From Bufo bufo (taxonomy: Eukaryota > Chordata > Amphibia > Anura > Bufonidae), in NCBI RefSeq assembly GCF_905171765.1, contig NC_053392.1, positions 503,112,556-503,176,555 on the forward strand: 64,000 nucleotides of DNA, given 5' to 3'. The notes below the pieces were generated by a model that had not been told where the DNA came from, searched no databases, and worked only from the letters and a program-made list of their open reading frames with translations. The position numbers were made by a program, and so were the translations under genes. Below are positions 44,818-56,855 of this stretch, in pieces (position 1 is the stretch's first letter; each line of letters starts with the position of its first letter).

Positions 44818-45600
44818 TGTGCTTTGTTTGTAATTGTACTACCAGTTTGTTTACTCTTGTGTCATGTTTCTCGTATCTTATATCCTGTTTTCAGACCACC
44901 ATCATAGAGTTGTTTTTAATATTTTTAACATGTGTCTTCCCAATTATGTTCAGATTTTGATGTTAATAAAATGCATTATTTAATCATGTTTACGCTTTGT
45001 TGATGTGATTTCATTACAATATTTAACCTTATATACTCATTGGTTGTGTTTAATCTTCTATAGCCCTCATGTGGCCCCTTTTGCAATTAAAATACAAAAG
45101 GAGCCATGTCAGATACTGAATTCATCACTAAAGACGATACGGTTCCAGTCCTTGGCAGTTACGGTTTCCTATTCACGACACCACAGCATATGAAGGTGAC
45201 GGCAGTCCCTGCTGCACACACCAAGCCAAGTCGATACAGCACTCCATAAGAAATAAAAACTATATTACGATTAAAAAAATAATAATCTTATTGGGCTGTA
45301 AAATGGCGAATTAATCAAATTAATTTATTAATCACCAAGCCCTAATTCACTATGGGGGGGTCTGTCAGGTTTCCGTCATGTGTGATGGCATGTTGCATGC
45401 TGTGCTTTTTTGGCATTTTTTATCGCATTTGGGACAGAAGCTCCTAACAGAGCCAGGAGGCATAATGGTTACGACTGATCTATCATGTGATCCCTTTGAC
45501 AGATTCCTTTTTCTCCAGTGGTTTATGATAGCTTGGTCAGGTTTCTGTCAAGTATCAGTTTTTCTTTTCTGGCTACCTTACTGCAGCATACTACTGTACA
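44818..45600. other. Unassigned interval
   Basis: AT-rich. AATAAAATG at 44965 may be an old polyadenylation region of a truncated element. No coding similarity seen. Confidence 0.35.
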
Positions 45601-47571
45601 TAGGGGCAGATTAAGTGCATGATAGGCCTGGGGCTGTCTACCCAACTTGGGCCCCTCCCTCCATTTTAGTTTAGTTTTTTTTTGTATGAAGAGGCTGTGG
45701 TGCTTTATGAGCGCCACAGTCTCTTCCTAGGCCATATGACATCTTCAGACAAAAAAAAAATACCCCAAATTACCCCAAATTTGGTCCTAAACTGAAAAAT
45801 TTGGTCGCCAAATTTAAAATACATATAATTATAATAAAAAAGACATGGAGGAGAATACAGCACCACATACCTCTTACATCCAGTGACATCTCCTGTCATG
45901 TAGACCTTCTCTTTCCTCTTCTCCTCCGTTTGACCCAGACCACCATGGAAAAATCTTTCACCCACATCTCGTCTTTACAGTTTGCAACAGACATGTTAGA
46001 TTTCTAAATTTTTCCATTAACCCCCCCATCCTGGTGTCCTCACAGTGTCATCCTGCTGCCACTCCCAATACTGTGCCCGTTGTGCTCCCCAATGCCCCAG
46101 GTACTAAACTGCTGAAAAAATATTGACCCTAATAGACATAATTGGAGTCATTTATCAAACTTGTGTAAAGTAGAACTGGATTTCCAAAAGAGCTGTCAAA
46201 AATTAATGGTGGAACCTGATTGGCTGCTATGGGCAACTAAGCCAGTTCTGCTTTACACCAGTTTGATAAATTACCCCAAATGTTCCTATAGCGTCCACAG
46301 CAGCTATAATGTCCCCTAGAGTGCCCCGAGTAATAATAACACCCTCTATTGTGCTCCAGGCAATAATCCCTGTATAGTGTCCCAAAAATAATAGAATTGC
46401 CCCTACAGTGCCTCCCCATATAGTAATTTCCACCACACTGCCCCCACATAGTAATCCCCCATAGTAATTTGCCCCCACACAGTAATTTCCCCAAAACTGC
46501 CCCATATAGTAGTTTGCCCCCACACAGTAATTTCCCCTACATAGTAATTTGCCCCACACTGCCCCTACCTAGTAATTTGCCCCACACTGCCCCTACATAG
46601 TAATTTGCCCCACACTGCCCCCACATAGTAATTTCCCCCACACTGCCCAATATAGACTGGCCATAGGGCAATCCGGGCATTTGCCCGGTGGGCCGGGCCG
46701 CCTCAGGGCTGGGGACGGATCCCCCCCAGGAAATAATGCAGGGGGCCGGGGGGGGGACAGGTTTGGTCAAATCCCCCCCAGCGGCAGTGTGTGCGGCGGC
46801 GGGGCAGGCACTGAGATGAGCGATTCCATTGTGGAAGCGAAGGGCTCATCTCCATAGTGATCTGTTTGTATCGCCGTCCTTAGGACAGCAATGCAAACAG
46901 AAGGCTATGCGGAGGAGCAGGGCAGGGAGGTGTGTCCCTTTCCTGTTCCTCTGATAGGCTGCCGGCACTACTATGCCGGCAGCCTATCAGAGGCCGGCGT
47001 AGGCGGCGCGATGACGTCATCGCGCCGCCTGAACCGTACTGCGCTGGAGTCGGGACACAGGCCGGAAGAGGCCTGCATCGCAGTTTTTTTACTGGCACAT
47101 AATGGGGGGGCCCTGTTATTACTGGCACATAATGGGGGCCGCCCTGGTATTACTGGCACATAATGGGGGCCGCTCACATCCCCCCCCCCCCCCGATGCAC
47201 TCGATGTCTCTTCACTAATATGTCCTTCTGTGTGTGTGTCCCCACATGTCCCCCAAAGTAGGCACGTGAAATAAAAAAATGTAAAAAAATTTAAAGCTAA
47301 ATACTCACCTATGTCCAGGGCCAGGCGCTTGCTCGTAGAGGAAGGCGGGATGATTCAGGCGTGCACACGTCACAGTGCTGCGTCCCGGCACAGGCGCGCG
47401 ATGACGTCATCACGCCCCCGCTTGCGCCGGGATTTCACTACCGCATAGGCCTGAAGCCTATTGCAGTGATCGGCGACGGGACAGGGAGCTATGCACTCCC
47501 GTGCCCCGCCGCAGTATGTGGGCGTTCGGGTCGGCTGCCGACCCAAACATCCCTATTGTAATCCGCCACTG
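45601..47571. mobile_element. hAT-type non-autonomous element
   Basis: Left end TAGGGGCAGATTAAG (decayed CAGTGGCGGATTAAG), right end AATCCGCCACTG. Eight-base flanks ACTGTACA (45593-45600) and ACTGTACG (47572-47579) match 7 of 8. Contains a C-rich ~25-bp minisatellite (CACATAGTAATTTGCCCC, 46430-46640), a G/C-rich block resembling 35900-36180, and GGCACATAATGGGGG repeats (47092-47170). No transposase. Confidence 0.8.
46951..47030. repeat. 17-bp hairpin followed by a perfect 30-bp palindrome with TGACGTCA
   Basis: 46951-46990: perfect 17-bp arms around CTACTA. 47001-47030: perfect palindrome whose centre is ATGACGTCAT. TGACGTCA is the consensus CRE site bound by CREB/ATF factors. A third, shorter GATGACGTCATC is at 47400-47411. 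Confidence 0.9.
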
Positions 47572-47829
47572 ACTGTACGCTGTTCTGCCCATCAAAATGA
47601 TAAAGAAGCAAAAATGCAATTGTGAATAGAGTCTAGGTAAATGTGGGCCAATGTGTCTTTTTTTGTAAATTTTGTAGCTGTATTTTTTATTGTTATAGAC
47701 TTATATAATTTAAACGGCTACATTTCACCTGCTGGAGTCATACAAGGTGAATTGTATGTCTGGCTGCAAGTTCCCTGGTGATACCAACAGTTTGCTGGCA
47801 GTTTGGAAGTCGGTTGAGTTACCATGGCT

Positions 47830-48650
47830 AGGCCAGGTCATCCTACAACACTGTACCTTATAAAGCAATCATATCTAAGGTGTTAAAGAAAGCCATGAAC
47901 CCAGACCAACAAATAAGAGAGCCTTCGTGGTTTGAGAATTTGATCTCACAGTCACAGGCACCCAAGAAACCCATCCATAATATTAGCCAACAACTCCTCC
48001 TGAATGAAACACCGAGCTCATTATATTTCCTGAGAGAGTGGGAAAGAGATTTAAATATTACATTCACAAAAGAAGACATTAAATGGATATTGATGTCACC
48101 AAAATGGTCCTCAAGATGCTCTAACATACAAGAGAATACATATAAAGTAATCTCTAGATGGTATCTCACACCAGTCAGATTAAGTCAGATGTATAGCAAT
48201 ACATCTGATAAATGTTGGAGATGTCTTGAAGATAGAGGCACCTTCTTACACATTTGGTGGACATGTACACAGATAAAAACATTCTGGTCTCAGATCTTTG
48301 ATAACATTAACGCTATTATAGGGAAAGAGAAATCGAAGATATCCATCAGTGCAGAAATTGCACTTTTAAACATACTCCCACACAACCTAACCTCAACAGA
48401 TAAGAAACTAGTAAGAGTCCTTTTGGCAACAGCAAGGTTACTTATAGCTTCCAATTGGAAAGCACAAGGTCCCTTACCCAGCACCTGCTGGTCAAACAAA
48501 GTAGCTTCCATTTCCAGACTGGAAGAACTTTCACATTGGGAACTTAGGACCCACAGTAAATACAAAAAAATCTGGTCTCCATGGATGAAATGGTTCTCCT
48601 CAAATAACCATGCACTAACAGGCTCATTTGGTTCTGAAAACGTGACATAA
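47830..48650 (+). pseudogene. L1-like ORF2 C-terminal region
   Basis: About 260 residues open from near 47850 to the stop at 48648. It contains WYLTPVRLSQMY and the C-terminal zinc motif CWRCLEDRGTFLHIWWTC (C-x2-C-x8-H-x4-C) typical of L1-group ORF2, then SAEIALLNILP and a basic, tryptophan-rich end (KIWSPWMKWF). Endonuclease and RT are missing through truncation; the remaining frame itself is undamaged, hinting at a fairly young insertion. Confidence 0.82.
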
Positions 48651-49197
48651 TCTTTCGTAGCTCTCTCTAGACATCTAATACAAGTCAAGCTGCAACACGA
48701 AATCATCTAGATTGGCACATATCCCCTACCCCCCCTACCCATTTTCCCTCCTTCCCTCTGTTTTATACCTTATGTTTTGAGTTTGTTTTTTATTTCCTTC
48801 TCCTTGTAGGTACTAATTCATTTACATGTCTGGAACACGATTATGTGAACAAATAAGTCTCTCACGACCTTTTGCTTACTCCAGAGTCCAGACCTCTCCC
48901 TCCCTTCCTGAGCCTTAGAACAGCATTACCTAGATTTAAGGTCGGTTCTCTAGCTCAGATCGTGAGTACTCAGAGAGCCTGGGACTAGGTAAACCTTTGC
49001 TTTTTTGATGTGAACTAAGTCCACTCTTCTCTTGAAATGTACTTATAAATCACAGGTCACCGATGGCATAATGTTTCAGAAATTGCCTTCAATCGCTTTA
49101 CCTATTGTACCTGCCAGTTGGCAGTTTTGTTTGCCTTTATGTATGTATTTCTTTACTGAAAATTAATAAAAAGATTTTGAAAAAGAAAAAGAAAAAG
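47830..49197 (+). mobile_element. L1-like LINE, 5'-truncated
   Basis: Carries the end of ORF2, a ~500-bp 3' UTR and an A-rich tail (GAAAAAGAAAAAGAAAAAG, 49178-49197). 5' truncation is typical of target-primed insertions. The left limit is approximate. Confidence 0.75.
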
Positions 49198-49739
49198 TGG
49201 AAAAGCTGCTTCAGAAATATGGAGCTCATTCTGACACCACATTTCTTAATGTACTAACGCCAGACAACTGGCAAAACTATATTCGTAAATCTGCTTCCCT
49301 TCTATTACAAAGCTGGCTGTCTGCAGCCACCGCTAGGGGAGTCTCAGTGCATAGGAATTTATGCAGTTACAATTGACTGAATTAGAAGCTGTAATAATCT
49401 GTTTGCACTGAGCTCCCCATAGTGCAGGCTGCATAAAAATACAGCATTTTTACATCAGTCCGAGAAGAGAAAGGAGTTAAGCATGCAGCTGCCCGCTACC
49501 CAGCGTCAGACCGAAGTCCCTTGGGCCCACCAGAGGAAATTATTCTGGATCCTCTGGTTCTCTGGAGGATCTTCTGATTATCTGGAGGACCAGTCCAACC
49601 CTTCCCCTACCCCCCTTTGTTCCCCCCAGTAGCTAAAGGGAAAAGATAACACTCCATCCTTCTGGAATGGGATAGGAAGGAATGGCTCCCACCACCTACC
49701 TATGCCTCATGACAACAAGGGTAAGTGTGTATGTATATA
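49198..49739. other. Unassigned interval
   Basis: No recognised element. Ends with a TATATATA stretch into which the next Tc1 inserted. Confidence 0.35.
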
Positions 49740-49741
49740 TA

Positions 49742-51298
49742 CAGTATCTCACTAAAGTGAGTACACCCCTCAAATTTTTTCATATTATTATTATATCTTT
49801 TCATAGGACAACACTGAAGATATGATACTTTTATACAATGTAAAGTAGTCAGTATACTGCTTGTATAGCAGTGTAAATTTGGTGTCCCCTCAAAATAAAG
49901 CTGGCAGCAAAAGTGAGTACACCGCTAAGTGAAAATGCCCAACTGGTGCCCAATTTGCCATTCTCCCTCCCCTGTATCATGTGACTTGTTAGTGTTACAA
50001 GCTCTTAGGTGTACATGGGGAGCAGGTGTTTTAAACTTGGTGTTGTCGCTCTCACACCCTCTCATACTGGTCACTGGAAGTTCAACTTAGCACCTCTTGG
50101 CAAATAACTCTCTGAGAATCTAAAAAAAGAATTGTTGCTCTACATAAAGATGGCTTAGGCTATAAGAAAATTGCCAACACACTAAACCTGAGCTGCAGCA
50201 CGGTGGCCAAGACCATACAGCAGTTTAACAAAACAGGTTCCACTCAGAACAGGCCTCGCCATGGTAGACCAAAGAAGTTGACGGCACGTGGTCAGCGTAA
50301 TATCCAGAGGTTGACTTTTCAAGATAGGCGTATTAGTGCTGCCAGCATTGCTGCAAAGGTTAAAGGGGTGGGGGTCAGCCTGTCAGTGCCCAGACCATAC
50401 GCCGCCTACTGCATCAAATTGGTCTGCATGGCTGTCATCCCAGAAATTAGCCTCTTCTAAAGATGATGCACAGGAAAGCCTGCAAACAGTTTGCTGAAGA
50501 CAATCAGTCTATGGACATGGATTACTGGAACCATGTTCTATGGTCTGATTAGACCAAGATAAACTTATTTGGTTCAGATTGTGTCAAGTGTATATGGCGG
50601 TAACCAGATGAGGAGTACAAAGACAAGTGTGTCTTGCCTACAGTCAAGCATGGTGGTAGGAGTGTCATGGTTTGAGTGCTACCGGCTATGGGGAGCCAAG
50701 GTTCATTGAGGGAACCATGAATTCCAACATGTACTGTGACATACTGAAGCAGAGCATGATCCCCCTCCGTTCAGAAGCCAGGCCGCAGAGTGGTATTCCA
50801 ACATGATAATGACCCCAAACACACCTCCAAGACGACCACTGCCTTGCTAAAGAAACTCAGAGCAAAGATGCTGCACTAGCCAAGCATGTCTCCAGACCTA
50901 AATCCTATTGAGCATCTGTGGGTCTCTAATATCCACCAGCTCCGTGATGTCATCATGGAGGAGTGGAAGAGGATTCCAGTGGCAACCTGTGAAGCTCTAG
51001 TGAACTCCATGCCCAAGAGAGTTAAGGCAGTGCTGGAAAATAATGATGGACACGCAAAATATTGACGCTTTGGGTACAATTTGGCTATTTTCACTTAGGG
51101 GTGTACTCACTTTTGTTGCCAGCAGTTTAGACATTAATGGCTTTGTGTTAAATTATTTTGAGGGCATACTGTTATACAAGCTGTACACTGACTACTTTAC
51201 ATTGTATCAAAGTGTCATATCTTCAGGGTTGTCCCATGAAAAATATAATAAAATATTTACAAAAATGTGAGGGGTGTACTCAGGTTTGTGAGATACTG
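49742..51298 (+). mobile_element. Tc1/mariner element, decayed
   Basis: TA at 49740-49741 and 51299-51300. Inverted ends: left CAGTATCTCACTAAAGTGAG, right (reverse complement) CAGTATCTCACAAACCTGAG. 1557 bp. Confidence 0.9.
50120..51065 (+). pseudogene. Tc1-type transposase, multiply broken
   Basis: Helix-turn-helix part (RIVALHKDGLGYKKIANTLN; GSTQNRPRHGRPKKL) open to 50460. Then, across changing frames, DYWNHVLWSD (first D, followed at once by a stop at 50549), VFQHDNDPKHTSK (second D) and [12 protein letters not shown] (E), ending in NDGHAKY and a stop at 51063. At least four stops or shifts. The catalytic residues are still readable, so decay is by neutral drift. Confidence 0.88.
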
Positions 51299-51306
51299 TA
51301 TCTATA

Positions 51307-51765
51307 CTACTCACAAAAAGTTAGGGATATTTGATTTTCAGGCGAAATTTAAGGAAAACTTAAAATGTTCACACCACTGTGATATATCATGAAAGTAGGG
51401 CATTTAAATAGAAGCATGCAATGGAGATTTCCTCATCTCAAACAATTTATTGAAACAAAAGCCAACAACAGTGATGGGTATACCCCCACAGAAAATGGCA
51501 ATGTCTCAATAACTTGTCATGTGACATTGAGCATCAATTACAGATTGACAATGACGTCTCATGCTGTTCACAAGTCGACTTATTGTCTACTGAGACATGG
51601 CATCCCACTCTTCTTGGCGCCCCTTAGGTCATTGAGGTTCTGGAGTACAGAGTTACGAGCCTCTACACAACAACTCAGCTGATCCCATAGGTTTTCAATG
51701 GGATTCAGGTCTGGAGAAAGTGCAGGCCACTCCTTTTGAGGTTCCCCAGTCATTACTATGTACAT
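51307..51765 (-). pseudogene. Tc1-type element, 3' fragment
   Basis: Left terminal sequence CTACTCACAAAAAGTTAGGG, then a minus-strand fragment of a transposase C terminus (51580-51765): [20 protein letters not shown]. The rest is missing beyond 51765. Different family from its neighbour at 49742. Confidence 0.82.
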
Positions 51766-52464
51766 ACACTGTGTAACATTAAGAAAAAATTATCGTTATT
51801 CTTCAACTATTTATCTTTGGCTACCTGCCAGATACTTGTAGCTTTATTCTTCAGTCTATGTCATACATTCTCTGCGGTACAGAAATCATGAACCATGAAA
51901 TGTATGAAGGTTGTTAAAATGTCTGCAATTTGTTAAGAGTTTCTGTCTAGGGTCTGAATTTATTTAGGGTTCTAGTCTAGAGTATTCGTTTAGCGGTCTG
52001 GTCTGAATCAGAATTAATTTTGGGGTGTGATCTTGGCTTTGAATTTATTGTCTTTTGCTATAAAGGCTCCAAATGACTGCAGAAGTGAGGGGCAATGATG
52101 ACTAGGTGGGAAACTCCTCAGGATTCAGAAGCCATCAGAACATTTACAAAGAGAATATTAATTGTGGATGGAACTGTACTGTAATTACTTAAATCCGCCA
52201 AGTGCCTGTGTCATATGGTATCGTGCAATAACTTACCACAGTCTCTATTTGCCTAATCACGTCCTTTATTTTGATCACACCCAAAAAATATTACCTGAAC
52301 CAAATACCTTTGCCGCTGTAATGTCAGCGTCTGGTGTTATCTCTATGCCTTCAACCTCAGACCCTAGATTCCCTTTCTGTGGGGGGCTACACTCCTGTAT
52401 CCATCTCCTGAAAAGCAGATCATTTCACGCCACACAGACTGGGATATGTTGAATGAAGAAGAAA
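51766..52464. other. Unassigned interval
   Basis: No recognised coding or repeat signal; AT-rich. Contains repeated GGTCTGAAT/TTTAGGG words near 51950-52020. Confidence 0.35.
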
Positions 52465-52985
52465 TTAAAGGGGTTGTCTCACCTCATCAAGTTATATTTA
52501 TTATCTTTATAACATTGATATAAGTAACTTACTAATGTAGATGAATTATCAGTAATGGCTCTGGTCCCCAATATCTTTTTTCTTTTTCTTCTTTATAGAC
52601 TGCTCTTCTGTAGGGGTTACGGCCACCGCTGCAACGCAGCAGCAGTGGCCGCAATTGTGTACAGCAAGAAAAAAGCCAGCCTTTCTGGTAGCCGGGAATT
52701 GATGGAGCGAGCCCACCTCTCGATCTCCACTGTCATTTCCTATAAGGAACAGATCGCAGCAACCTCTTATCATTGGTTGTCACAATCTGTGCAAAGTCTG
52801 CTCCACTGAGACTGCTAGCAGCTTCAGGAGTGCGCACATAAAGGCAAGGGTTGGAATTATTTTATCCTAGCACTGCTTGCCTGCTGCATCACTCACAGCA
52901 GAGGCACCGCCCCCACTGCAGCTCAGGAAGTGCCCTTGGAGCCGTGCACTGAGGACTAAAATGAGGAGGTGAGACAACCCCTTTA
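52465..52985. mobile_element. T2/Kolobok-like MITE
   Basis: Left TTAAAGGGGTTGTCTCACCTC and right GAGGTGAGACAACCCCTTTA form inverted ends. TTAAAGG ends with TTAA targets characterise the T2/Kolobok MITEs known in frogs. The short open stretches inside have no motif. Confidence 0.65.
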
Positions 52986-53289
52986 TGGAAGGATAGCAGC
53001 ACAATGGAATTTGGAATTTTGGAAGTGAGATCCAGGACTGACAAGTTACTTTGTCTGATTGTCCTAAATACAAATGGCAAGCTGCTAAGTGTATTTTGTT
53101 AACCCTAGGGGCAGTGGCGTAACTAGATTTCTTTGGGCCCCAAGGCAAACTTTGAATTGAGCCCCTCCCCCCCCCCCTGAGCCTCCCCCCACTATAGGTT
53201 TGAATGCGTTGTAGTAGAATATTAAATAGAAGAGAAAAATTCTGGCAGCATCAGAGGAGGGTACTCCACATATAAAGGTACTCAGTTAA

Positions 53290-53479
53290 AATGTGAAAAA
53301 CTCTCTCTCACCGTATATATTTTATTTTCCCCCCTCTGTATATATTTCATTTTTTGCCCCCTCTGTGTATATATATCATTTTGCACACTGTATATATTCC
53401 TTTTTTGCCCCCTCTCTTACTGTATATATTCCATTTTTGCCCCCTCTGTATATATTCCATTTTGCCCTCTCAGTATATA
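53290..53479. repeat. TGCCCCCTCTGTATATATTCCAT minisatellite, left block
   Basis: About six imperfect units of ~25-35 bp before the Tc1 insertion; the TATA in the unit supplied the TA target. Confidence 0.88.
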
Positions 53480-55191
53480 CAGTTAGGTCCATATATATTT
53501 GGACACTGACACAAATTTTGTTTTTATTACCTGTTTTCTAAAACATATTCAAGTTATAGTTATATAATGGACATGGACATAAAGTCTAGACTTTTAGCTT
53601 TCATTTGAAGGCATCCACATGATGAAAGGTTTAGGAGTTTCAGCTCCTTTACATGTGGCACCATGTTTTTAAAGGGACCAAAAGTAATTGGGCAATTGAC
53701 TCAAAGGCTCTTTCATGGGAAGGCGTTGCCAATTCCTTCATTATTTCATTCTCAAGCACATAAAAGGCCTGGAGGTGATTTGAGGTGTGGTACTTGCATT
53801 TTGAAGATTTTGCTGAGAAGTAAACATGCGGTCAAAGGGGCTCCCTGATACGCCTAAATCCTGGAGAGTGTTGTTCACTTGGTTGGCTGTTGCGAAGGGG
53901 TTTCTCTTCACCATGGTAATTATTCTGCGATCACCCACCACTGTTATCTTCCATGGGCGTCCAGGTCTTTTTGCATTGTTGAGGTCACCAGTGCTTTCTT
54001 TCTCAGGATCTACCAAACTGTAGATTTTGCCACTCCTAATAATGTAGCAATTTCTCGGATGTTTTTTTTCTGTTTTCGCAGATGAAGGATGGCTTGTTTC
54101 TGGATGATCGCAGAATAATTACCATGGTGAAGAGAAACACCTTCGCAACAGCCAACCAAGTGAACAACACTCTCCAGCATATAGGTGTATCAATATCCAA
54201 ATCTACCATAAAGAGAAGACTGCATAAAGGAAATACAGAGGGTTCACTGCACGGTGCAAGCCACTCATAAGCCTCAAGAATAAGAAGGCTAGATTGGACT
54301 TTGCTAAAAAAAAAAACATCTTAAAAAACCAGCACACTTCTGGGAAAACATTCTTTGGACAGATGAAACCAAGATCAACCTCTACCAGAATGATGGAAAG
54401 AAAAAAGTATGGTGAAGGCATGGTACAGCTCACGATCCAAAGCATACCACATCATCTGTAAAACACGGCAGAGGCAGTATGATGGCTTGGGCATGCATGG
54501 CTGCCAGTGGGACTGGGTCCCTAGTGTTTATTGATGATGTGACACAGGAGAGAAGCAGCCAGGTGAATTCTGTGGTTTTCAGAAACATACTGTGTGCTCA
54601 AATCCAGCCAAATGCAGCCAAACTGATTGGCGTTTCATAATACAGATGGACAATGACCCAAAACATAAAGCCAAAGCAACCTAGGAGTTTATTAGAGCAA
54701 AGAAGTGGAATATTCTTGAATGGCCAAGTCAGTCACCTGATCTGAACCCAATAGAGCATTTCACTTGTTAAAGACTAAACTTCAGACAGAAAGGCCCAGA
54801 GACAAACAGCAACTGAAAGCCGCTGCAGTAAAGGCCTGGCAGAGCATTAAAAAGGAGGAAACACAGCGTCTGGTGATGTCCATGAGTGCAAGACTTCAGG
54901 CAGTGATTGCTAACAAAGGGTTTTCAACCAAGTATTAGAAATTAACATTTTATTTACAATTATTTAATTTGTCCAATTTCTTTTGAGCCCCTGAAATGAA
55001 GGGATCGAGTTTACAAAATGCTTTAGTTCCTCACATTTTTATGCAATCATTTTGTTCAACCCACTGAATTAAAGCTGAAAGTCTGAACTTCAACTGCATC
55101 TGAATGGTTTCGCTCAAAATCCATTGTGGTAATGTACAGAACAAAAATCAGAAAAATGTTGTCTCTGTCCAAATATATATGGACCTAACTG
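53480..55191 (+). mobile_element. Tc1/mariner element with internal inversion
   Basis: TA at 53478-53479 and 55192-55193; ends CAGTTAGGTCCATATATATT and its complement. 1712 bp, somewhat longer than usual because of an inverted duplication near the middle. Confidence 0.92.
53825..54938 (+). pseudogene. Tc1-type transposase, inverted N-terminal part
   Basis: The start (MRSKG) is at 53825 on the plus strand. From about 53841 to 54080 the sequence runs on the minus strand and encodes the DNA-binding part (KRPGRPWKITVV, DRRIITMVKRN). At 54095 the plus strand resumes with DRRIITMVKRNTFATANQ, so ~85 bp exist in both orientations. Downstream, ILWTDETKINLYQ (first D), a frame-broken second block around 54645-54665, and a missing SPDLNPIE reading follow, with many stops. 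Ends at 54936-54938. Inactive. Confidence 0.85.
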
Positions 55192-55195
55192 TATA

Positions 55196-55262
55196 TCAAT
55201 TTTGCCACCTCTGTATATATTCAATTTTACCCCCTCTGTATATATACCATTTTGCCACCTCA

Positions 55263-55302
<40 letters not shown>

Positions 55303-55660
55303 ATTTTGCCCCCTCTTTATATATATTCCATTTTGCCCCCTCTTTATATATATTCCATTTTGCCCCCTCTTTATATATATTCCATTTTGCCCCCTCTTTA
55401 TATATATTCCATTTTGCCCCCTCTTTATATATATTCCATTTTGCCCCCTCTGTATATATTTCATTTTTTGCCCCCTCTGTATATATTTAAGTTTTTGCTC
55501 CCTCTGTATATATTTCATTTATTGCCACCTCTGTATATATTTTATTTATTGCCCCCTCTGTATATATTTCATTTATTGCCCCCTCTGTATATATTTTATT
55601 TATTGCCCCCTCTGTATATATTTTTTGCCCCTATATATTTAATGATTTTGCCCCCGGGGC
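55196..55660. repeat. Minisatellite, right block, with TA microsatellite
   Basis: Continuation of the same repeat: ~14 units (TTTGCCCCCTCTTTATATATATTCCA and variants) and a (TA) run at 55264-55300. Long open frames on both strands here are repeat translations. Confidence 0.92.
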
Positions 55661-56178
55661 CGGGCCCCTCAGTATAAAGGATTTGCTGTGCCCCACCCTC
55701 ATATGGCCAACAGGACACGGCAGTGAGCTGTTGACCATTAAGTTTATCAAGTGCGGGGGGCGTGCCACTGTGCCGCACTGCCAGGTGCCCCCCGTGAGTA
55801 TGAAGCCGGCGGTGACCATGTGCACATTACACATACCAAAAAAAAATACTTACCTTACTCTGCTCTACTCCGGACTTCAGTTGACGCTCACGCAATCCCT
55901 TTCACATCCGGCGTGCGCCACATCATCCCGTCAACCCGCGTTATCCCGCGAAACCCATCGCTGAGGTCACGGGTCTCGCAGGATCATTATAGCAAGAGAG
56001 TGTCTGGTGCGGCGCAGTGCCGGAGGGGGTATGGGGGTGGTAAAGGTTATGTAACACTACGCAGTGCTGCGCCGTCGGCAAGGCACAGAGGCCCCGACTG
56101 GCCAATAAAAGCAGACTTGCGCGGCACAGTCATGGTCGCACCCTCTGCAACCGCGATCGTTATGCCACTGCCTAGGGG

Positions 56179-56471
56179 GTCCAAAAAAAAAGTAGTTTTT
56201 TTTTTGTGATCAGCATAATGAAAGAAAATTTCAAAATGGCCACTTCAATTCCCCAAATCGTCGCTTCACCTCCCAAAAAATGTTGAATAAAAAGTGATCA
56301 AAAAGTCATACACTCTCCAAAGTGGTATCAATAACTACAGATTCTCCTGCACAAAATGAGCTCCCAAATAGCTCTATAGACATAATAAAATAAAAAAAAG
56401 TTATGTAAGTTCAGAATATGGCGATGAATAGAAAAAAAAAATATTTTTTTTCAGTATTAAAACACAAGAAA
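56179..56471. other. Unassigned low-complexity interval
   Basis: Poly-A/T runs and AT-rich text with no recognised element. Confidence 0.4.
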
Positions 56472-56479
56472 CACTATAT

Positions 56480-56790
56480 CGGTGATGGCAAACCTTTTAG
56501 AGACCGAGTGCCCAAACCACAACCCAAAATCCACGTATTTATCGCAAACACAGCAATTTAACATGAATATCAATATAGCATACCTTCCATGTACTTTATC
56601 ATGTAGCTATAATAACCTGCCTGCATTCAGTGCGCTGCCTGTGCTGTTCATAGTGCGCCCTGCGCTGATGAATGGCAGGGAAAGTCTAAAGCATATTGGT
56701 ACATCATAGACTTTTTCCAGGGAGTGGATGCCCACAGAGAAAGCTCTGAGTGCCACCTCTGGCACCCGTGCCATAGTTTTGCCACCACTG
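56480..56790. mobile_element. hAT-type MITE, 311 bp
   Basis: Ends CGGTGATGGCAAACC and TTTGCCACCACTG are inverted relatives. Perfect 8-bp target duplication CACTATAT at 56472-56479 and 56791-56798. Confidence 0.85.
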
Positions 56791-56802
56791 CACTATATAA
56801 AG

Positions 56803-56855
56803 CAGGGGTGCACAACTTTTTTTGGTCTGGGGGCCGCATTGTCACATCGCACTAT
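56803..56855. mobile_element. hAT-like element, left stub
   Basis: CAGGGGTGCACAACTTTTTT then GGTCTGGGGGCCGCA, a familiar hAT left-end style, cut by the Gypsy LTR at 56856. The rest would lie beyond the window. Confidence 0.45.

Larger units (their letters stand above)
53112..56170. mobile_element. hAT-type element containing minisatellite and a Tc1
   Basis: Inverted ends CAGTGGCGTAAC and GTTATGCCACTG; perfect 8-bp target duplication CCTAGGGG at 53104-53111 and 56171-56178. Without the nested Tc1 it is about 1.35 kb. The inner part is mainly a TGCCCCCTCTGTATATATT minisatellite. No hAT transposase. Confidence 0.92.

Noticed and set aside
55104..55677. Several overlapping open frames of 130-146 codons on both strands
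   Set aside because: Translations of the CCCCCTCTGTATATATT minisatellite and a TA microsatellite.
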